A stretch of 12,237 nucleotides of DNA from Rhodocyclaceae bacterium UBA6160 (GTDB taxonomy: Bacteria; Pseudomonadota; Gammaproteobacteria; Burkholderiales; Rhodocyclaceae). Of the stretch, positions 1 to 5,502 are shown one piece after another (within the stretch, counting starts at the first letter, position 1; every line of letters starts with the position of its first letter). The stretch covers positions 1-12,237 of the forward strand of contig DIUK01000062.1 of the NCBI GenBank assembly GCA_002422995.1, written 5' to 3'. The position numbers and the translations under genes are program-made. A model generated the notes under the pieces. The model made no database searches. It had not been told where the DNA came from and saw only the letters and a program-made list of their open reading frames with translations.

Positions 1-947
1 TCGCGGTAACTTTGTGTGGCGGCAGTGGCCATGACTGGGCGGCGGCGGCGGGGGTGGGCGGCGGGCCAATCCTTGTCGTTACTGGATGGAATCTTGTCAA
101 GCGCGGGGCGGCTTGTGCGCAGCACCCGGCGATACAGCTCACCAGACAGCTTAGCCTGCGGCGGCACCGCCATGGCAAGCGCCATGAACTCACGGTCTAA
201 AAACGGGGCCACGTTGTGCAGCCGCTGCCCAAGCAGCAAACAGGGCGATGCTGCAATGGCCCTGCGGGTGCGGTTGCCCAGCACAAAAAAGCTCAGGGCA
301 TTGGGGTGCCAGGGCCAACGGGTCATGGCGTCGCTCAAAGACGCGCGGGCGCGCTCGGTCCACTCGGCCGCCACCTCGGGGCGCAAACAGCGCTGCAGGG
401 TATCGCCCACACCGTGGTGCTGCCACAGGGCGCTAACCAAGGCCCCATCATCACGCTGCCCAAGCAAGGCCAAATGCTCGGGGCGCAGCATCAGTCCCTT
501 TAGCGCCACATCGCCCGCAATGCCATCCATGTTGACGGGACCCAAAAAACCGTGGCACTGGGAGAGCGGCCACAGCCAGGTGTGCATGGTGGTGGCAAAG
601 TCGGTGGCTAGGCACTTGTCGCGCCAGTGGCGTGCCAGGTAGTCTGGCGGCAGGGGAATGTAGGTGTTGACCAACTGCAGCTCATCCGCCACCAGCCGGG
701 CGCATTCGGGGTCGTCCAGGTTGCCGGTGTCGCCATAAGTTGTCAGGGTGGCAAAGTCTAGCCCTCGCCGTGTCATCAGGCCGGCCAGGGCGCGCGAGTC
801 CCACCCGCCGCTTAGCAGGCACAGGTTGGACCCAGCGTGGCGCAGCCGCCGCCCAACGGCCTGGTCCAGCGCGGCCACAAGTTTGTCAACGCTTGCCTCT
901 GCCACTTCGCCGGGCGCGTTACCTGCTGGCGCGGGCAATTCGGTCAT
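1..947 (-). CDS. Asparagine-synthase-like protein, C-terminal ATP-pyrophosphatase (synthetase) domain, 3' end outside window
   Basis: An open frame of 315 codons from ATG 947 to the left edge with no stop. It carries the PP-loop SGGWDSR (46-52), the family's SGG-DS ATP-binding signature, then TYGDTGNLDDPECA, VNMDGIAGDVALKG (139-150, equivalent to the GEGADELFGG region) and PFLDREFMALAMAVP (248-262, equivalent to the conserved PFLDxxxxxxA). Family enzymes adenylate a carboxylate and transfer ammonia to form an amide. In surface-polysaccharide loci they are thought to make uronamides (WbpS-like), which would fit the ManNAcA made here (inference). It begins 3 nt after, and in frame with, the amber stop of the glutaminase half; only a weak ACAGG lies 9 nt upstream of the ATG, so independent initiation is doubtful. 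The end of the domain lies beyond the window. Confidence 0.8.
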   Translation of the reverse strand, partial: MTELPAPAGNAPGEVAEASVDKLVAALDQAVGRRLRHAGSNLCLLSGGWDSRALAGLMTRRGLDFATLTTYGDTGNLDDPECARLVADELQLVNTYIPLPPDYLARHWRDKCLATDFATTMHTWLWPLSQCHGFLGPVNMDGIAGDVALKGLMLRPEHLALLGQRDDGALVSALWQHHGVGDTLQRCLRPEVAAEWTERARASLSDAMTRWPWHPNALSFFVLGNRTRRAIAASPCLLLGQRLHNVAPFLDREFMALAMAVPPQAKLSGELYRRVLRTSRPALDKIPSSNDKDWPAAHPRRRRPVMATAATQSYR

Positions 948-950
948 GTC

Positions 951-953
951 CTA
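951..953 (-). other. In-frame amber codon between the two amidotransferase domains
   Basis: The minus strand reads TGC GAC AGG CTA TAG GAC ATG, with the upstream and downstream domains in the same frame. AsnB-like proteins commonly have a (R)YWD motif at this junction, so TAG most simply replaces the Trp codon TGG by one base change. Alternatives are a genuine two-gene arrangement, readthrough, or a sequencing error. Confidence 0.7.
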
Positions 954-1565
954 TAGCCTGTCGCATTGCACCCGCCCCTCATCCAAATGCAGCGTGAGCG
1001 CGCACCCTTGCGGTAGCCGCTCTACCTCGTTGGCCAGGGTTTTGTCACCCAGGCAGTAATGAAAATGCAGGTACTCAGCCGCCGCAGTCGGGTTAAGGGT
1101 GATGGGGCCGGGCAAACTGCGCAAAATCAGGTCGGCCGAGCTGGAAAACACCAAACCCTTGCCACAGCGGGCAAAGTAAAGCGGCTGCATGCCAAACGGG
1201 TCTGCTGCCAGCACAAGCGAGCGCGTGCGCTCATCCAGCAAGGCCAGGGCAAACAAACCGTCTAACGCCGCAAGCCGTGGCGCTGATGCATCAGCCAGGC
1301 TTTGCAGAAAATCGGCCGCACTGGGCCAAAGGGGTAGCTCTGGCCCTACCACATGGCCGCACCATGCCAGCAGCCGCGGCGCTACGGAAGCCACTCTTTC
1401 GGAGCCAGTGTGGCCTGCTGGATGTAACAAACAAACGTGATAGTCTGGGCGAACAGCCTGCTCTGTTACCAGCAAGCCCAGTTGTGCCGCCCGGCGCAGC
1501 ATGCCGTCTTCGATCACTTGGGCGCGCGCACCCACACAGGCCCAGCCGCATAGTATTTCGTTCAC
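951..1565 (-). CDS. Asparagine-synthase-like protein, N-terminal glutamine amidotransferase domain
   Basis: Resembles the class II glutamine amidotransferase (GATase_7) half of AsnB-like enzymes, which releases ammonia from glutamine. From GTG 1565 it is 204 residues: MNEILCGWACVG with candidate nucleophile Cys6, which would need removal of five residues, then LDGLFALALLDERTRSLVLAADPFGMQPLYFAR (101-133, several family motifs) and GLVFSSSADLILRSL. The usual FNGEIYN-type glutamine-binding motif is not evident, so glutaminase activity is uncertain. The GTG is chosen because sequence upstream is the IS relic; a weak GGTGG precedes it by 7 nt. The frame ends at TAG 953-951, exactly where family members continue into the synthetase domain, so the gene is probably one enzyme split by a stop. 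Any native promoter was displaced by the IS. Confidence 0.72.
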   Translation of the reverse strand: MNEILCGWACVGARAQVIEDGMLRRAAQLGLLVTEQAVRPDYHVCLLHPAGHTGSERVASVAPRLLAWCGHVVGPELPLWPSAADFLQSLADASAPRLAALDGLFALALLDERTRSLVLAADPFGMQPLYFARCGKGLVFSSSADLILRSLPGPITLNPTAAAEYLHFHYCLGDKTLANEVERLPQGCALTLHLDEGRVQCDRL

Positions 1566-1574
1566 TAAACAACC

Positions 1575-1590
1575 ACCAGCTGAAGCTGGT
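1575..1590. repeat. IS right-end hairpin
   Basis: A 6-bp inverted repeat accagc/gctggt with the loop tgaa, about 10 nt from the presumed element end and the GTG start of the next gene. Its half agctgaagct recurs at the other end (2102-2111), as expected for matched ends of one element. Confidence 0.75.
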
Positions 1591-2082
1591 TGGTTTGCGT
1601 TACGGACTGGTAGACCTGATACGCGTCGCCTAAACGACGTGCCGTACTGCGGTTGCGTCTTGACATCATCGTTCGGGTTCGGCTCAAAATGGTGCTCCAA
1701 ATAGTTCTTGATCATCTTTTCTGTCATCTGCATTACCGTGGAACAAAAATAGCCACGTACCCAAAAGTGTCATCCCCAGTACCTCTTCTTCAGATGCGGA
1801 AATTCCTCAAACAACCGATTCGATGTGTTGCCCTTGAGTCGCCTCATGATCTCACTGGGCGCCATCGTCCGTGACGGTCTCCAGAGTGTGCACATGGTCT
1901 TTGCTCACCACTCCCTTGACTATCCTGATCTCAAACGTCTTGCATATTTGGCGTACCAGCTCTTTGACGAGTTCTGCAACTTCTGCCGTCAGCACCTTTT
2001 AGCGATATTTCGTGACCGATACAAATTGGTACTCAATCTGAAAGAACGTGTGACTCCTCTATCTATAGACCATTTCAGACAT
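1590..2082 (-). pseudogene. tnpA: IS200-like (Y1_Tnp) transposase, inactivated
   Basis: From ATG 2082 the translation follows IS200-type TnpA: VTKYR-stop-KVL, then EVAELVKELVRQICKTFEIR, then VVSKDHVH with the metal-binding HVH at 1896-1888. A frameshift occurs around 1860-1890. The next frame gives APSEIMRRLKGNTS, FEEFPHLKKRYWG-stop-HFWVRGYF and MIKNYLEHHFEPNPND with the likely catalytic Tyr at 1703-1701. Inactivating lesions are TAG at 2061-2059, TAA at 2001-1999 (Tyr or Lys position of the usual KYRxKVL), the frameshift, and TGA at 1772-1770 (Arg position of WGRHFW). Catalytic residues survive in separate frames. The 3' end of the frame (from ATG 1733) has no stop and reads straight into the amidotransferase gene, making an artificial 260-codon chimera. 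Confidence 0.85.
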
Positions 2083-2112
2083 TCTGCACCCACATTTTCC
2101 TAGCTGAAGCTG

Positions 2113-2129
2113 ACCGGCTGGTAGCCGGT
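2113..2129. repeat. IS left-end hairpin
   Basis: A perfect 7-bp inverted repeat accggct/agccggt with the loop ggt, located 31 nt upstream of the tnpA start. In IS200/IS605 elements TnpA recognises such imperfect palindromes at each end as single-stranded hairpins. Confidence 0.75.
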
Positions 2130-2136
2130 GGATTTA

Positions 2137-2315
2137 ACCTTGTGATGGTCATTAAATTGTCCTTCTTTTTAAGCATTTCCAGCGCGGGCATGTAATATCC
2201 ATCAATGTAGTAAAGGGACTCTTACCCCATCTATGCTCATCGGCACTAACGAAAATATTTGATGAAAAATTTAATATTTGACTAGCTAGCAAGTCAGATT
2301 GAATTGCTTCATACA
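2137..2315. other. Gene-poor stretch next to the IS relic
   Basis: No gene is supported. A short minus-strand open frame (about 2221 down to the IS end, reading ESLYYIDGYYMPALEML...) could be the 5' or middle part of a gene cut by the insertion sequence, but it has no recognisable family and no ribosome site. A TGACT/AGTCA inverted repeat with an 8-nt loop near 2279-2296 is too short to interpret. Confidence 0.4.
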
Positions 2316-2350
2316 TCCTATCAAGAAATAAACGTGGTCTGTCCCCTATT
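2316..2350. repeat. 35-nt intergenic repeat, copy 1
   Basis: Near-identical (33 of 35) to 2554-2588 and in the same orientation. Together the copies bracket the DUF4160 remnant, so recombination between them is a plausible way the neighbouring gene lost its 3' part. Confidence 0.8.
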
Positions 2351-2356
2351 TCTCCA

Positions 2357-2524
2357 CTAGCTAAAATCAAACGTAGTCTGTCCCCAATTTTCCAGAACAG
2401 TCGTTAAGCGTTTCAATGCCTTGAAATCCTGATAACGCACATGAAAGTGCGGAAGATGGTGACGATCATTGTCCTCATACATCAAGGCGACAAGAATTCA
2501 GTAAAACATACTGATGGTTGGTAT
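2357..2524 (-). pseudogene. DUF4160-family gene remnant
   Basis: The minus-strand frame reads I-PTISMFY-stop-ILVALMYEDNDRHH and then LPHFHVRYQDFKAL, which is the start of a DUF4160 protein (typically PTISMFYGI..., then a HH-PH-HV-Y motif). Two lesions are visible. The start codon position is ATA (2524-2522) although a good GGAGG (2535-2531) sits 6 nt upstream, and the conserved Gly codon is TGA (2500-2498). After DFKAL the similarity stops, the frame runs through repeat copy 2 and ends at TAG 2359-2357. DUF4160 genes are usually ~80 codons and often paired with DUF2442 in toxin-antitoxin-like modules; no DUF2442 partner is visible. Family call is from memory of the motif. Confidence 0.65.
2369..2389. 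repeat. Intergenic repeat, copy 2 (diverged, core only)
   Basis: Twenty-one bases match the 3' part of the other copies (2330-2350 and 2568-2588) with two substitutions: cgtagtctg instead of cgtggtctg, and ccaatt instead of ctatt-type ending. It lies only 18 nt to the right of copy 1, and inside the open frame that trails the DUF4160 remnant. Confidence 0.75.
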
Positions 2525-2553
2525 GGAAAGCCTCCAGATCGATTATCGCGTTA

Positions 2554-2588
2554 TCCTATCAGGGAATAAACGTGGTCTGTCCCCTATT
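2554..2588. repeat. 35-nt intergenic repeat, copy 3
   Basis: This stretch matches 2316-2350 at 33 of 35 positions, differing only at two bases near cag/caa-g before the aataaa. The core is cgtggtctgtcccc. It lies immediately upstream (in minus orientation) of the ribosome site of the DUF4160 remnant. From memory, the same core word is scattered through many proteobacterial genomes near IS200-like transposase genes; I cannot confirm that here. Confidence 0.8.
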
Positions 2589-2701
2589 GTTTCATTTGGG
2601 CTCAAATTAAGGATCGGTCTACAGTAAATCGGCGTAACTTTTCTGCATCACTCAAAAAATCAATACTGAAACAATGCAAGACCTTATCTCATTAAATACA
2701 G
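2589..2701. other. Intergenic region downstream of the beta-helix gene
   Basis: An AT-rich region without an open frame worth reporting. I looked for a terminator for the operon in the minus direction and saw no GC-rich hairpin followed by a T run. Transcription may therefore continue into the repeat/IS region, or end by Rho. Confidence 0.4.
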
Positions 2702-3694
2702 CTATGACTTTAGCATAACGCGTGGTCTTTTAAAATCATTCACTTCACACCAAGTTCGCAGAACACTTCCCCCGCGAATGATCAACAATTTTGCATTAGG
2801 GGAGTCCTGAAGTACATTTTTATTAGCCAAATTTCCGGACGAAGGGCATTCCCCCGCAGTCTTGGTGCAATCATGCCGTGTGGCCTTATCACAAAACCAC
2901 TCCTCAATTGCGGGTTCACTCTCCAACTTTGAAAATTTATTATTGAAAATCAAATTATCATTCGACCTATCACGCAATTTTATAGCTGATCCACACAAAT
3001 CCGAAAAATCATTATTCCGAATCTCGTTATTGGATGAAAAATGTGCGAGGTATATCGCATGCATTCCACCGCAGGCAATTCTTTTACGAATTGAAATAAA
3101 TCTGTTAGCAATAATTTTGTTATCTTTAGAGTTTGTAAGGCGAATGGCAGCTGTTGGAGAAATTAGGGTACTTTCACGCGTTGACCCTATGTGAAGAAAA
3201 ACATTATTTTCAATAACCGTACCGCCATTTCCTTGGTCAAGAGTATTTCTATTGCCTATCAAATCAATCGCTGTGCCGTAGTTTTCTATAATCAGTCCAC
3301 GGATATCCAATCCAGTTAAAAGTCCCTTGCTGCCCTTCAGTTTCAGCCATGTGGCACCTTCACCGGCACCTAGAAATCGCACTACGTTATCGTGATTCGT
3401 TTCTTCAGAACGAATGGAAATTTTTCCAATATAGTCTCCTTGCTCAATCACAACACCTTGATCCCTAAAAATACCGGGCCATATGACTATGTGCACAGGA
3501 TTTGAAGTGGTCGCCAAACTTGATGACAAGTCAAACGCACGTTGCAGTGTCGCCACTGCGTTCTTTTGACTTGACCCGCTTTTGTTGTCAGCACCACTGA
3601 CAGCGAGATGTACTTCCTGCGTGGCGAATGCAAGAGGCGCTAAACTCGCAAGCGCCATGGAAATCACACAAAATATTTTATTGCTCAGATTCAA
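2702..3694 (-). CDS. Secreted right-handed beta-helix (pectate-lyase-like) protein
   Basis: A 330-residue protein with a signal peptide (residues 1-24; Lys6, hydrophobic core, cleavage after AFA before TQE), so it is exported. Residues ~110-260 show parallel beta-helix turns with Asn-rich corners: VIENNVFLHIG, NKIIANRFISI, NEIRNNDFSDL and NLIFNNKFSKL, spaced roughly 22-40 residues. The C-terminal tail has four cysteines (268, 276, 283, 316) that could form disulfides in the periplasm. Such folds occur in polysaccharide lyases, C5-epimerases (AlgG-like) and tailspike-like glycan-binding proteins; no catalytic residues can be assigned. The start is TTG at 3694, supported by AGGAG at 3705-3701 with a 6-nt spacer; this ribosome site overlaps the hydrolase gene's TAG stop. 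It is the last intact gene of the AT-rich block. Confidence 0.82.
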   Translation of the reverse strand: MNLSNKIFCVISMALASLAPLAFATQEVHLAVSGADNKSGSSQKNAVATLQRAFDLSSSLATTSNPVHIVIWPGIFRDQGVVIEQGDYIGKISIRSEETNHDNVVRFLGAGEGATWLKLKGSKGLLTGLDIRGLIIENYGTAIDLIGNRNTLDQGNGGTVIENNVFLHIGSTRESTLISPTAAIRLTNSKDNKIIANRFISIRKRIACGGMHAIYLAHFSSNNEIRNNDFSDLCGSAIKLRDRSNDNLIFNNKFSKLESEPAIEEWFCDKATRHDCTKTAGECPSSGNLANKNVLQDSPNAKLLIIRGGSVLRTWCEVNDFKRPRVMLKS

Positions 3695-3705
3695 ATTCTT
3701 CTCCT
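3695..3705 (-). promoter_or_regulatory. Shine-Dalgarno that decides a TTG start
   Basis: On the minus strand AGGAG (3705-3701) is followed by a 6-nt spacer and TTG at 3694-3692. The site overlaps the TAG stop (3706-3704) of the upstream hydrolase gene, so terminating ribosomes may re-initiate here. The next Met codon in frame is 13 residues in, within the hydrophobic part of the signal peptide, and using it would remove the basic N-terminus. Confidence 0.75.
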
Positions 3706-4861
3706 AATATTTAAGCGCCATCGCCATCGCTAATATTTCTGGTAGTGTTTTCAACGAGTCGACGCCGGAATGCCCGCGTTGATCCTCAAATGTAAGCGTG
3801 CGTATCCTCCCATCATCGGTAGTGTCATTTTCAGGAATACAAAGTGCATCAAGCATTGGGCGAAAGTGACTCCGATAATGATGTGAGTCGTGTGCGTTCT
3901 GGATTAGCAGCAATCTTGTCGATAAAGCTGCATCACTATTCCACGCGTGAATCGCCGATAGTCTCCGAAGATAGATTCTCTCAGTCTGCTCCGACGACAC
4001 TCCTGTAAAGCAGGTGGCCAAAAAATAATCTACCATCGATTTATTATACTTAATGATACGTGTTTGCGGATTAATTGCAATAGCAGTCGCTCCCTCACCT
4101 AATAGTGGTGCAAGCATCATGGCTGCGAACCCACCCCCCGAAGATCCATAAAATATTATATTTTTACGCTTAATATCTAGTGCTTCAGATATACGCCTAA
4201 CTAATTTAACAAGTTCTGTAGAGACATTTATTTCCGTAGTTCCCACATACCAGCCGAGTAATAAATTTGAATCAGCAGCAAGGGTTGGATCTGCAATGCA
4301 AAGAACTGTTCCCGGAAACTGATCAGCCCAACTCCATCTATTGAAGTTTGGAAACTTGTCAACATTACGTGATGATGCAGCACCGCTCAAAAGGATAAAG
4401 AGACGCTTTTCTGTCGATGGCTTCGCATATATCGGAAAAGTACAAAGATCAACAGTCACTTCAGCACGGAATCTGGATCCAACGAGCAACTTAGATGCTA
4501 GCTTGTCAATGGAAATATGATCAATCGGTTTGATATACTGATCAATGAAAGATAGGCGTGATGGTAATTCTTTTATATTTAGATTTGAAGAAGGCTTGAC
4601 TCCAACACATCTAGAATTTAGTCGCTGAATCTGATCTGTTAAAGTGTTTTTAATGAAACCAGAAACACTCAAATTTCCACCTTCCTGTGGTGCTGTAAAT
4701 ATTATTGCCGGATTTTTATTGTATTCACTTTTTGCTATGCGAATTTTATTTTGATATAAATAGAACGCAAACACAAAGTGATCGGCCTTCAAGTCATATT
4801 CAATATAAGCCATCACAATCTGACGACTTTCGTCATAATGAATATTTATCTCTGCTGCCAT
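3704..4861 (-). CDS. Two-domain alpha/beta hydrolase (esterase or acyltransferase-like)
   Basis: A protein of 385 residues from the ATG at 4861; an in-frame TTG at 4873 would add four. Neither start has a convincing Shine-Dalgarno, and the upstream stop is only 29 nt away. Residues ~1-75 look like a small beta-sandwich (IEYDLKADHFVFAFYLY). The rest is an alpha/beta hydrolase core: strand RLFILLSGA (153-161), nucleophile elbow YGSSGGGFA with candidate Ser241, LLLIQNAHDSHHY with candidate Asp325, and DQRGHSGVD with candidate His364. There is no signal peptide, so it should act in the cytoplasm. Likely roles are acyl-ester hydrolysis or acetyl transfer on a glycan or its intermediates; GxSxGG-type proteins of this kind occur in glycosylation loci, for example Asp2 of accessory secretion systems. 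Family assignment is from motifs only. The gene is AT-rich. Confidence 0.75.
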   Translation of the reverse strand: MAAEINIHYDESRQIVMAYIEYDLKADHFVFAFYLYQNKIRIAKSEYNKNPAIIFTAPQEGGNLSVSGFIKNTLTDQIQRLNSRCVGVKPSSNLNIKELPSRLSFIDQYIKPIDHISIDKLASKLLVGSRFRAEVTVDLCTFPIYAKPSTEKRLFILLSGAASSRNVDKFPNFNRWSWADQFPGTVLCIADPTLAADSNLLLGWYVGTTEINVSTELVKLVRRISEALDIKRKNIIFYGSSGGGFAAMMLAPLLGEGATAIAINPQTRIIKYNKSMVDYFLATCFTGVSSEQTERIYLRRLSAIHAWNSDAALSTRLLLIQNAHDSHHYRSHFRPMLDALCIPENDTTDDGRIRTLTFEDQRGHSGVDSLKTLPEILAMAMALKY

Positions 4862-4890
4862 GATTTTTATCAATACAATTCAAGGAGAAT

Positions 4891-5502
4891 TTATTCTGGC
4901 TTATATGCGAAAACCGTTGCATCTTTTGAAAAAGCATCCGGTTTATATCTTTTCCATAATGTTTCAATTTCAGAATCAGGAACACCTTGTATGGTCTGCA
5001 TTCTATTGTAACTAAGATTGCATCTAACAAATCCAACCAACTCCATCATCCTTTTAAGTTCTGTGGGCGCGAGAAGAGAAATATGGTATTTATCAAGCCG
5101 AGCCGCCTCAAAATGCTTGCATGGACTTTGGATTAATACTTGACCACCAGGTTTTAAAACACGATATGCCTCAGATATCATTAATTTCTGAGTCGCTGGC
5201 TTAAGATGCTCAATAACTTGATTTGAAAATACCGCAGAAAATGTTTCATTTAAAAATGGCACAGGTTCAGACAGGTCGTGCTGCATTGCAACCAACCCTT
5301 TGGACTTGGTATTCATCACGCCTTCAATTTCGTATTCAAGACCAGTAGCTTCAATATTATTATTTTTACAAGCTTCTAAAAATAAACCTAATCCTGATCC
5401 CATTTCTAGTATAGGAGATGGATTGCTCTTAAATCTTTTTAAGTAAATTTCATAGTATTTCCAATCACGATTTTTATGAAATGTATAGTCAAATTTGATC
5501 AT
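4891..5502 (-). CDS. Class I SAM-dependent methyltransferase
   Basis: A 203-residue soluble methyltransferase of the Methyltransf_11 type. Visible motifs are the SAM-binding glycine loop ILEMGSGLGLFL (31-42), the acidic end of strand 2 in GLEYE (54-58), HDLSEPVPF (75-83), the post-motif strand VFSNQVIEHL (91-100) and EAYRVLKPGGQVLI (111-124). By position in the cluster it may methylate a sugar hydroxyl or a glycan end, or a lipid-linked intermediate; substrate is not predictable. The ATG at 5502 lies 14 nt inside the preceding glycosyltransferase gene, with only a weak GGAAA upstream, so translation is probably coupled. Composition is AT-rich, unlike the backbone. Confidence 0.9.
   Translation of the reverse strand: MIKFDYTFHKNRDWKYYEIYLKRFKSNPSPILEMGSGLGLFLEACKNNNIEATGLEYEIEGVMNTKSKGLVAMQHDLSEPVPFLNETFSAVFSNQVIEHLKPATQKLMISEAYRVLKPGGQVLIQSPCKHFEAARLDKYHISLLAPTELKRMMELVGFVRCNLSYNRMQTIQGVPDSEIETLWKRYKPDAFSKDATVFAYKPE

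Larger units (their letters stand above)
1566..2136 (-). mobile_element. Decayed IS200-type insertion sequence (single tnpA, hairpin ends)
   Basis: A ~570-bp element with the IS200/IS605-family layout: one small HUH/Y1 transposase reading frame flanked by subterminal hairpins and no long terminal inverted repeats. The left-end hairpin is at 2113-2129 (7-bp stem ACCGGCT/AGCCGGT, 3-nt loop), just before tnpA. The right-end hairpin is at 1575-1590 (6-bp stem ACCAGC/GCTGGT, 4-nt loop), just after tnpA. The exact ends cannot be fixed because this family makes no target duplication; I place them near the TTAAAT at about 2132-2137 and the TTTAG at about 1565-1570. The transposase is broken, so the element cannot move by itself. 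Its right end abuts the GTG start of the amidotransferase gene. Confidence 0.8.

Noticed and set aside
16..642. Plus-strand open frame of 208 codons at the left edge
   Set aside because: It lies antisense to the PP-loop synthetase domain, whose minus-strand frame carries SGGWDSR and other family motifs; the plus frame is Ser/Arg/Ala-rich without recognisable features.
951..1733. A 260-codon protein starting at 1733
   Set aside because: Its first ~55 residues are the tail of an IS200 transposase and the IS right end; the enzyme proper starts at GTG 1565.
1825..2103. Plus-strand open frame of 92 codons across the IS
   Set aside because: It is the antisense of the tnpA relic, which is recognised on the minus strand.
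2152..2370. Minus-strand open frame of 72 codons
   Set aside because: Its start lies in repeat copy 2 and it reads across copy 1 (GDRPRLFLDR is repeat sequence); no ribosome site and no family resemblance.
2316..2588. Repeats as a CRISPR array
   Set aside because: Only three copies, unequal spacing (18 nt and about 165 nt), one copy truncated and diverged, and a gene remnant between them.
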